From positions 1 to 64,000 of the forward strand of contig NZ_CP095045.1 in assembly GCF_022919155.1 (NCBI RefSeq): 64,000 nucleotides of DNA. The letters run 5' to 3'. The notes below the pieces were generated by a model, which was not told where the DNA came from, did no database searches, and worked only from the letters and a program-made list of their open reading frames with translations. A program made the position numbers and the translations under genes. This stretch comes from Leucobacter allii. Its GTDB lineage: Bacteria > Actinomycetota > Actinomycetes > Actinomycetales > Microbacteriaceae. Below are positions 57,848-64,000 of this stretch, piece after piece. Every line of letters begins with the position of its first letter. Position 1 is the first letter of the stretch.

Positions 57848-58945
57848 ATGCCAGAACTCCCCCAGCCGCTCGCCGGCGCCCGGCCGCGCATCGCGTTCTG
57901 GGACAACGCGCGCTTCGCCCTGATCGTGCTCGTCGTCGTCGGCCATGCCATCTCGACGGTGCGCACGGAGTCCGCGCTCGGCTTCGCGATCTACGCGTAC
58001 ATCTATCTCTTCCACATGCCCGCGATGATCCTCCTCTCGGGCATCTTCTCCCGGGCGGAGGCCTCGCCGAAGGTCATCCGCTCGACGCTGCAGCTCGTCG
58101 TCACCTGGCTCATCTGGGAGGGGATCTGGGCGGCCGTCGATTTCGCGGTGCTCGAGGAGACCCCCGACGACGACTTCCTCGAGACGCCGGCGTGGACGCT
58201 CTGGTTCCTCATCAGCCTGGCGACCATGCGCATCCTGCTCCCGTACCTCGCGCGACTGCGCCACCCGCTGCTCGTGTCGATCGCCCTGGCGCTCGCCGCG
58301 GGCGCGATCCCCGATATCGGCACCGCGTTCTCCGCGCATCGCACGCTCGTCTTCCTCCCATTCTTTGTGACCGGCTGGCTGATCCGCGAGCGCGGCTGGC
58401 TCGACGGGCAGTGGTTCGCAAGGCCCTTCCGCGGGGCGCGCGTCGCCGCGTGGACCGTGCTCGGCGGCATCGCGCTCGCCTTCGCGCTGCTGCCCGGGCT
58501 GCGGGAGACCTGGCGGATCGACACCTGGCTGACCTGGCGGGACGACTACGATTGGCTCTTCCGCAACGCGCCGATCGGGGAGTGGCTGCCGAGCCACTGG
58601 CTCACGGTCCTCCTCGGCGGCGCCGCGGTCTCCGCGGCCCTGCTCGTCGTCGCCGCTGCGATGACGCTCGCGCTCCTCATCGTCGTGCCGCGGAGCAGCG
58701 GTCCCGCGACGGTCTGGGGCACGCGCACCCTCTACGTCTACCTGCTGCACGGCCCCGTCGTCTGGGTGCTGCGCGAGACCGGAGTCATCGATGCGATCGG
58801 GGGGAGCGGCACCCCCGGGCTCCTGCTCGTCGCGGCCGGCGGCGCCGTACTCGCCGTGGTCCTGTCGCTCTCCTGGGCGCCGAAGGCGTTCTGGCCGGTG
58901 ATCGAACCGCGCCTCGGCTGGCTGCTGCGCCGCGATGATCGCTGA
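57848..58945 (+). CDS. Acyltransferase-3 family membrane protein
   Basis: A 365-residue protein with about ten helices. FWDNARFALIVLVVVGHAIS near residue 18 carries the conserved Arg and His of the acyltransferase-3 (AT3/OafB-like) family. Further hydrophobic pairs and the C-terminal GTRTLYVYLLHGPVVWVL block fit the family. Such enzymes O-acylate cell-surface polysaccharides or lipids. It stands alone between the repeat island and an MsbA-like exporter, and the donor and acceptor are unknown. Confidence 0.75.
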   Translation: MPELPQPLAGARPRIAFWDNARFALIVLVVVGHAISTVRTESALGFAIYAYIYLFHMPAMILLSGIFSRAEASPKVIRSTLQLVVTWLIWEGIWAAVDFAVLEETPDDDFLETPAWTLWFLISLATMRILLPYLARLRHPLLVSIALALAAGAIPDIGTAFSAHRTLVFLPFFVTGWLIRERGWLDGQWFARPFRGARVAAWTVLGGIALAFALLPGLRETWRIDTWLTWRDDYDWLFRNAPIGEWLPSHWLTVLLGGAAVSAALLVVAAAMTLALLIVVPRSSGPATVWGTRTLYVYLLHGPVVWVLRETGVIDAIGGSGTPGLLLVAAGGAVLAVVLSLSWAPKAFWPVIEPRLGWLLRRDDR

Positions 58946-59130
58946 GGAGCGTGCGGATCGTCGAGGAGCGATCGCTGAGGCGCGCGCCGACCGTTGAGGA
59001 TCGCGCCGGCCGCTGGGGAGCGTGCCGATCGCTGTGGCGCGTGGTGACCATTAAGGATCGCGCTGCCCGCTGGCCGCTGCGCGCTGCCCGCTGGCCGCTG
59101 CGCGCTGCCCGCCGCGGCGTCCCCTGCGGG
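58946..59130. repeat. Degenerate repeats between the acyltransferase and ABC genes
   Basis: No gene is seen. GATCGCTGAGGAGCG-like units (58940-59060) are followed by about two and a half units of GCGCTGCCCGCTGGCCGCT (59060-59110). The region lies between two convergent genes. Confidence 0.55.
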
Positions 59131-59142
59131 TCTGCGACCCGC

Positions 59143-61122
59143 TCAGCCCTCCTCGGGCACGAGCAGCTGGTGCTTCGCCAGCTCGCGGTAGAGCGGCGTC
59201 GAGGCGAGCAGCTCCTCGTGCGTGCCCTCGCCCACGACCCTGCCGGCATCGAGCACCACGATCTTGTCCGAGTCGACGACCGTGGACAGCCGGTGCGCGA
59301 TGACGATGAGGGTGCGACCCGTCGCGACCGAGTCGAGCGCCTCCCGCATGAGCCGCTCGTTGACACCGTCGAGGCTGGCGGTCGACTCGTCGAGGAGCAG
59401 GATGGGCGGCGCCGTGAGCAGCGCCCGTGCGATTGCGAGGCGCTGTTTCTCGCCGCCGGAGAGGAGGATCCCGCTCTCGCCGACCTGCAGCTCCAACGCC
59501 TCGGCGAGGGCCGCGGCGCGGTCGTCGGACGACGCGTGGTCGCCGGACGACGACCCGTCGCCGGACGACGACCCGTCGCCGGTGCGCGGCCCGAGCGTGC
59601 GGTCGAGGAGCCCCCCGAGGTTCACGGCGCGCAGCACGCGCTCGCACGCCTGATCGGAGGCCTCGGGCGACGCGAGCCTGAGGTTGTCTCGAAGGCTCCC
59701 GGCGAGCACCGGCGCATCCTGCTCCACATAGCCCATCTGCGCGCGCAGCTCGGCGCGGTGCAGCGTCCGCACGTCGGCGCCGTGCAGCGACACGGTCCCC
59801 GAATCGGGATCGTAGAAGCGCTCGACGAGGCCGAGCACCGTCGACTTCCCGGCGCCCGAGGGGCCGACGAGGGCGACGCGGGAGCCCCGCGGCACCTCGA
59901 AGCTCACGCCGCGCAGCACGGGCGTCTCGACGATCTCTGCCGGGGCGGCCTCGAGGTCGCGACGCGAGGATCCGCGGCCGCCGCGGACGAGCGCGCGCGC
60001 GTCGGCGCGGGCCGGGGCGGCGGAGCGGTAGGTGAAGCGGACGTCGGCGAGCGCGATCGCCGGGGCGCCCTGCCGTGCGGCGTCGGCGAGCGGGAGGAGC
60101 CCGCCCGCGGGGGAGTCCTCGGCGTCGCGCTCGGTCTCCGTCGGGAGCGCCGCGATCTCCTGGATCCGCCCGAGCGCGCCGAGCGCCTGTCCGACGGCGG
60201 AGATCGCGCCGAACGCCTGGCCGAGCGGCGTGACCATGAGGAACAGGAAGATGATGAAGGTGACGAGCTGGGCGATCGTGATCGCCCCGGTCGCCACGCG
60301 GTAGCCGCCGAGCCCGAGCACGACGAGGAAGGACAGCTGCAGCGCCAGGAAGGAGATCGGCACGATGACGGCCGAGATCCGCGCGACTTTGACGCCGAGG
60401 GCGTACGCCTCCTCGGCGTCCCGCTCCGTCGCGCGCTGCTCGCGCTCCGCGGCGCCCGCGGCGCGGATGGTGCGGATGGAGGAGATCGACCGGTCGACCT
60501 GCGCCGCGAGATCGCCGACCTTCTCCTGCGCCCGGGCGACGGCGGGGCGGATGCGACTGGAGACCGTCACCACCACGACGAGGGCGACGAGCACGACGCC
60601 GAAGGTGATGCCGAAGAGCACGGGATCGATGACGAGCATGCCCACGAGCGCGCCCACGAACACGAGCAGTCCGCTGATCGCTTCGACGAAGCCCTGCGTG
60701 AGCACCGCGCGCAGCAGGGTCGTGTCGCTGCCGACGCGGGAGACGAGGTCGCCCGTGCGACGGCGGTCGAACTGCGCGATGGGCAGGTGCAGGATCTTGG
60801 CGATGAGCCGCCTGCGGCTCGCGAGCACGACGCCCTCGCCCATGCGCTGCAGCACGTAGTGCTGCAGTCCGCTGAGCACGGCGCCGACGACCACGACGAC
60901 GCTCAGGGTCACGAGGAGCGCGCCCGCGGCCTCGCCGCTCTGCACCCGGCCGATGATCTGGCCGAGCAGCGCGGGCTGCACGAGCGACGCGGCCGCCCCG
61001 ACGAGCCCGAGGGCGAGCGCCGCGGCGAGCAGGCCGCGCTGCTCGAAGAGATAGGGGATGAGCTGGCGCAGCGATGCCCGGGGACCCCGGGGCGCCGCGG
61101 ACGTGTCTGCTTGCCCGGTCAC
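59143..61122 (-). CDS. MsbA-type ABC exporter (fused membrane and ATPase domains)
   Basis: A 659-residue half transporter. Six membrane helices occupy about residues 18-310 (VVVVGAVLSGLQHYVLQRMGE), and the ATPase has Walker A GPSGAGKST near 420, LLSGGEKQRLA, Walker B ILLLDESTASLD and IAHRLSTVVD. A tandem-repeat insertion rich in Gly, Asp and Ser (GDGSSSGDGSSS) lies at about residues 515-535, before the signature. The GTG start at 61122 has TAGAGT 6 nt upstream, so it is likely leaderless. It may export lipid or drug. It follows the rib operon in the same direction. Confidence 0.85.
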   Translation of the reverse strand: MTGQADTSAAPRGPRASLRQLIPYLFEQRGLLAAALALGLVGAAASLVQPALLGQIIGRVQSGEAAGALLVTLSVVVVVGAVLSGLQHYVLQRMGEGVVLASRRRLIAKILHLPIAQFDRRRTGDLVSRVGSDTTLLRAVLTQGFVEAISGLLVFVGALVGMLVIDPVLFGITFGVVLVALVVVVTVSSRIRPAVARAQEKVGDLAAQVDRSISSIRTIRAAGAAEREQRATERDAEEAYALGVKVARISAVIVPISFLALQLSFLVVLGLGGYRVATGAITIAQLVTFIIFLFLMVTPLGQAFGAISAVGQALGALGRIQEIAALPTETERDAEDSPAGGLLPLADAARQGAPAIALADVRFTYRSAAPARADARALVRGGRGSSRRDLEAAPAEIVETPVLRGVSFEVPRGSRVALVGPSGAGKSTVLGLVERFYDPDSGTVSLHGADVRTLHRAELRAQMGYVEQDAPVLAGSLRDNLRLASPEASDQACERVLRAVNLGGLLDRTLGPRTGDGSSSGDGSSSGDHASSDDRAAALAEALELQVGESGILLSGGEKQRLAIARALLTAPPILLLDESTASLDGVNERLMREALDSVATGRTLIVIAHRLSTVVDSDKIVVLDAGRVVGEGTHEELLASTPLYRELAKHQLLVPEEG

Positions 61123-61128
61123 CCGCCC

Positions 61129-61134
61129 ACTCTA
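61129..61134 (-). promoter_or_regulatory. -10 box for leaderless ABC exporter mRNA
   Basis: TAGAGT on the minus strand lies 6 nt before the GTG at 61122. Confidence 0.5.
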
Positions 61135-61159
61135 CGCCAGCGCGCTGGCAGGATCCCCG

Positions 61160-61651
61160 TCAGCGGCCGCCGCGGATGGCCCGCTGGGCGACGGCGAGGT
61201 GCAGGGCGGCCTCGGCCGCCTCGCGCCCCTTGGACTCCGGCGCCCCGGGGCGCCCCGAGCGGTCGAGCGCCTGCTGCTCCGTGTCGGTCGTGAGCACGCC
61301 GAAGCCCACGGGACGGCCGGCGTCGAGCTGCGCGCGGGTGAGCCCGTCGGTGACGGCGGCGCAGACGTACTCGAAGTGGGGCGTGCCGCCGCGGATGATC
61401 ACACCGAGGCACACGGCGGCATCGAAGCCCCCGCCGTCGGGCGCCTCGGCGAGGGCGGTCTGCGCCGCGAGCGGCAGTTCGAAGGCTCCGGCGACCCGGA
61501 ACACCTCGTGCGCGGCACCGGCGGCGGCGAGCGAGTCCCGCGCGCCGTCGATCAGCGAGGACATGATCTCCTCGTGCCAGCTGCCCGCGATGATCGCGAC
61601 GCGCATCCCGCGCGCGTCCACCGCGAGATCGGGAGCCCCCGCGCCGCTCAC
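61160..61651 (-). CDS. ribH: 6,7-dimethyl-8-ribityllumazine synthase
   Basis: A 163-residue enzyme that condenses the RibA/RibD product with dihydroxybutanone phosphate to lumazine. RVAIIAGSWHEEIMSSLIDGA, VAGAFELPLAAQTA and VCLGVIIRGGTPHFEYVC are the conserved blocks, and TDTEQQALDRSG contains the late active-site loop. The last gene of the rib operon overlaps ribBA by 4 bp (GTGA). Confidence 0.9.
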   Translation of the reverse strand: MSGAGAPDLAVDARGMRVAIIAGSWHEEIMSSLIDGARDSLAAAGAAHEVFRVAGAFELPLAAQTALAEAPDGGGFDAAVCLGVIIRGGTPHFEYVCAAVTDGLTRAQLDAGRPVGFGVLTTDTEQQALDRSGRPGAPESKGREAAEAALHLAVAQRAIRGGR

Positions 61652-62964
61652 GAGCGCGCTCCGTCCGCCGCCGCGGCGCCGGGCAGCGCGGCATTCGGGA
61701 TCTCGTGGCCCATGCGATCGCGCTTGGTCGCGAGGTACGCGAGGTTCTCCTCGGTCAGCCCCACGATGAGCGGCACGCGCTCGGTCACGACGATGCCGTG
61801 GGCCTCGAGCTGCGCGACCTTGTCGGGGTTGTTGGTGAGCAGCCGCACGCGCTCCACGCCGAGATCGGCGAGGATCTCGGCGGCCGCGGTGTAGTCGCGC
61901 GCGTCGGCCGGGAGGCCGAGCTGGAGGTTCGCCTCGAGCGTGTCGACGCCCTGCTCCTGCAGCTGGTAGGCGCGGAGCTTGTTCGCCAGGCCGATGCCGC
62001 GCCCCTCATGCCCGCGAAGGTATACGACGACGCCGCCGCGCTCGTGGATGATGTCGAGCGCCCGGTCGAGCTGCGGACCGCACTCGCACTTGAGCGAGCC
62101 GAAGGCTTCTCCGGTGATGCACTCGGAGTGCACGCGCACGAGCGTGTCGGCGCCGGCATCGACGCCCTCGGGCGTCGGGGCCACGAGCGCGATGTGATCG
62201 ACCCCGGCCCGCCGGTCGCGGTAGGCGAGGGCCCGCATCGCTCCGTGCGTGGTCGGCAGGGCCGCGTTCGCGCGGAGGCTCACCTGGCGGTGCGGGCGCG
62301 CGGTCGCCGGAGGCCGTCCCTCCGGGTCGCGCTCGTCGAGATAGGCGATGAGCTGCTCGATGGTGATGACGGGGACGCCCTCGGCCGCGCCCAGCTCGAG
62401 CAGGCCGGGCAGGCGCATCATCTCGCCGTCCTCGGCGACGATCTCGGCGATCGCCGCCACCGGACGGAGGCCGGCGAGCCGCATGAGCTCGACGCCCGCC
62501 TCCGTGTGACCGGCGCGGGCGCGCACGCCGCCGTCCACGGCGCGCAGCGGGAGCACGTGGCCCGGGCGTCGCACGTCCTCGGGCGCCGAGTGCTCGCCGG
62601 CGAGCACCCGCAGCGTGGTCGCGCGGTCGCTCGCGCTGATGCCGGTGGTCACGCCGTGCGCGGCGTCGACGGTGACCGTGTATGCCGTTCCGCGTACATC
62701 CTCGTTGCGCTCCACCATCATGGGCAGGTCGAGCTGGTCGGCGATGTCGTTGGTCATCGGCGCGCAGAGCAGGCCGGAGGACCAGCGCACCGTCCAGGCG
62801 ATCCACTCGGGGCTCGCGAGCTCGGCCGAGAGGATGACGTCCCCCTCGTTCTCGCGATCCTCGTCGTCGGCGACGATGACGGGCCGCCCGGCGCGGATGG
62901 CGGCCACCGCCTCCTCGATGCTCGAGATGCGGCCGGCGGGTTCGGGGGAATCGGTGGGGGTCAT
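61648..62964 (-). CDS. ribBA: Bifunctional DHBP synthase / GTP cyclohydrolase II
   Basis: A 438-residue protein. The N-terminal DHBP synthase has VIVADDEDRENEGDVI and GHTEAGVELMRLAGL; the C-terminal GTP cyclohydrolase II has the zinc site SECITGEAFGSLKCECG and RGHEGRGIGLANKLRAYQLQ. It makes both precursors of riboflavin. It overlaps ribE upstream (ATGA) and ribH downstream. ATG 62964 is the coupled start. Confidence 0.95.
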   Translation of the reverse strand: MTPTDSPEPAGRISSIEEAVAAIRAGRPVIVADDEDRENEGDVILSAELASPEWIAWTVRWSSGLLCAPMTNDIADQLDLPMMVERNEDVRGTAYTVTVDAAHGVTTGISASDRATTLRVLAGEHSAPEDVRRPGHVLPLRAVDGGVRARAGHTEAGVELMRLAGLRPVAAIAEIVAEDGEMMRLPGLLELGAAEGVPVITIEQLIAYLDERDPEGRPPATARPHRQVSLRANAALPTTHGAMRALAYRDRRAGVDHIALVAPTPEGVDAGADTLVRVHSECITGEAFGSLKCECGPQLDRALDIIHERGGVVVYLRGHEGRGIGLANKLRAYQLQEQGVDTLEANLQLGLPADARDYTAAAEILADLGVERVRLLTNNPDKVAQLEAHGIVVTERVPLIVGLTEENLAYLATKRDRMGHEIPNAALPGAAAADGARS

Positions 62965-63647
62965 GCGCGGCTTCCTTCGGGGACGTGCGGTTCGGTGAGG
63001 GCGGCGGGCTCGCCGCCGAAGCGGAGCATGCGGGCGACGTGGCGCGCGAGGATGTCGGTCTCGACGTTCACCCGGTCGCCGGGCTCGAGCGCGCCGAGCG
63101 TCGTGGCGGCGAGCGTCTCGGGGATGAGCGAGACCTCGAACCAGTGGCCGGATCCGCCCTCCTCGCCGCCGGCGGGGTCGGAGATGCCGGAGACGGTGAG
63201 CGAGACCCCCGAGAGCGTCACGGAGCCCTTGTCGACGAGCAGGGGAGCGAGGGCGGCCGGGAGGGCGAAGCGCAGCACGCGCCACTGCTCGGCCGGGGTG
63301 GACGTGACGAGGCTCGCGGTGCCGTCGACGTGCCCCTGGACGATGTGGCCGCCGAGCCGGGTGTCGACGCGCACGGCGCGTTCGAGGTTCACCCGGCTGC
63401 CGGGGATCAGCGCGCCGAGCGTCGACATGCGCAGCGACTGGGCCATCACGTCGGCGGTGAAGGTACCGCGGCCGTCCGACGTGGTCCCCTGCTCGATCAC
63501 CGTCAAGCAGACGCCGGACACCGCGATCGAGGCGCCGTGAACGGCGTCCGCGGTGACGACGGGGCCCGCGATGGTGAGGCGGAGCGAATCATCGATCGCC
63601 TCGACGGCCACGATCTCGCCGATCTCCTCGATGAGTCCTGTGAACAT
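62961..63647 (-). CDS. ribE: Riboflavin synthase, alpha chain
   Basis: A 228-residue enzyme with two lumazine-binding repeats: MFTGLIEEIGEI opens the first, GSVTLSGVSLTVSG lies in the second. GVCLTVIEQ and GHIVQGHVDGTASL are typical. It dismutates two lumazines to riboflavin. It begins 2 nt after the ribD stop, with AGGAAGGA just upstream, and overlaps ribBA. Confidence 0.95.
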   Translation of the reverse strand: MFTGLIEEIGEIVAVEAIDDSLRLTIAGPVVTADAVHGASIAVSGVCLTVIEQGTTSDGRGTFTADVMAQSLRMSTLGALIPGSRVNLERAVRVDTRLGGHIVQGHVDGTASLVTSTPAEQWRVLRFALPAALAPLLVDKGSVTLSGVSLTVSGISDPAGGEEGGSGHWFEVSLIPETLAATTLGALEPGDRVNVETDILARHVARMLRFGGEPAALTEPHVPEGSRA

Positions 63648-63649
63648 GC

Positions 63650-64000
63650 CTATCCTTCCTCGGAGGCGTGGTCCCCGGGGGCCGGGGAGTCTGGGGTTGC
63701 ACGTGAAACACGATCGGCTCGGACGAGCAGATCCGCGCCGAGCTCGAGGCGCTCGCGCACCGCGAGCCGCGCGATCCCCGCCATGCTCGGGATCCCGAGG
63801 TCGCCGAGCGCGAGCCTCGGGCCGCCGAGCAGCGCCGGGGCGACGTAGACGAGCAGCTCATCCGCCAGGCCGGCCGCGATCAGCGCGCTCGCGACCCGCG
63901 GCCCGCCCTCGACGAAGAGGCTCCCGATGCCGCGCGCGGCGAGCCCGGCGAGTTCGGCGGGGAGATCGTCGCCCGGGAGCCTCAGGGGCTCGGGGACGCC
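63650..64000 (-). CDS. ribD: Bifunctional riboflavin deaminase/reductase RibD, C-terminal part (partial)
   Basis: 117 codons of the C-terminal reductase domain are visible on the minus strand; the 5' end lies beyond 64000. GIGSLFVEGGPRVASALIAA and LLVYVAPALLGG are the RibD_C hallmark (the SLFVEGG strand and the later hydrophobic strand). The stop TAG is at 63650-63652. It is the first gene of the visible rib operon; any FMN riboswitch would lie outside the window. Confidence 0.9.
   Translation of the reverse strand, partial: GVPEPLRLPGDDLPAELAGLAARGIGSLFVEGGPRVASALIAAGLADELLVYVAPALLGGPRLALGDLGIPSMAGIARLAVRERLELGADLLVRADRVSRATPDSPAPGDHASEEG

Overview
The window is chromosomal DNA from a high-GC actinobacterium. 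Evidence for this is the very GC-rich coding DNA with many GTG starts, a complete rrn operon whose 16S reads as Microbacteriaceae (the helix around 18255-18300 resembles Leucobacter, an identification made from memory), DUF3618/DUF3151 proteins, a mycobacterial-type SOS box, and many genes that start 6-7 nt after a TANNNT -10 box, as leaderless actinobacterial mRNAs do. No prophage, insertion sequence, plasmid gene or CRISPR array was found.

Layout. 1-4693: the end of a CPBP protease, a FAD-oxidoreductase-like protein, a YtxH/holin-like/DUF3618 envelope operon, hemD and an unknown gene. 4731-12919: a catabolic-looking cluster around a TetR regulator. Leftward lie a cyclase, a TPP enzyme, an AEC carrier and a nitroreductase; rightward lie an amidohydrolase and an NhaC-type antiporter, with a TetR-type operator inside the rightward promoter. 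12886-14527: divergent lysG/lysE. 14837-16716: a yeast-type cytosine deaminase with its permease. 16763-22711: the rrn operon (three tandem promoters, 16S, 23S, 5S, terminator). 22780-28846: threonine aldolase, a second CPBP protease, and an ABC exporter with its own two-component system. 28847-29077: a convergent spacer with duplicated DnaA-box hairpins. 29078-33837: siderophore-interacting protein, glutamate decarboxylase and a YtrA-type GntR/ABC operon. 33838-34338: repeats. 34339-37693: yajQ, a lipoprotein, DUF3151, purA and chorismate mutase. 37723-39700: an SOS-box radical SAM gene facing a putative 3-methyladenine glycosylase.

39964-57044 holds surface proteins and their neighbours. 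A 9.1-kb gene encodes a 3048-residue surface protein with about 17 DUF11-like modules and an LAITG sorting signal. A LuxR-type regulator, an S4 protein, a YigZ protein, holB, a secreted peptidase-like lipoprotein and tRNA-Thr follow. A collagen-like protein ends in LARTG. Both tails have the LAxTG form expected of class E sortase substrates. 57045-57847 is a repeat island with three copies of a 59-bp palindrome; a fourth copy lies at 33941. The window ends with an acyltransferase, an MsbA-like ABC exporter and the riboflavin operon ribD-ribE-ribBA-ribH, with ribD cut by the window edge.

The most novel items are the 59-bp palindrome family with its satellite half-copies, the duplicated DnaA-box/ACACCGGTGT unit between convergent genes, the giant surface protein, and the collagen-like protein with cysteine-paired inserts.
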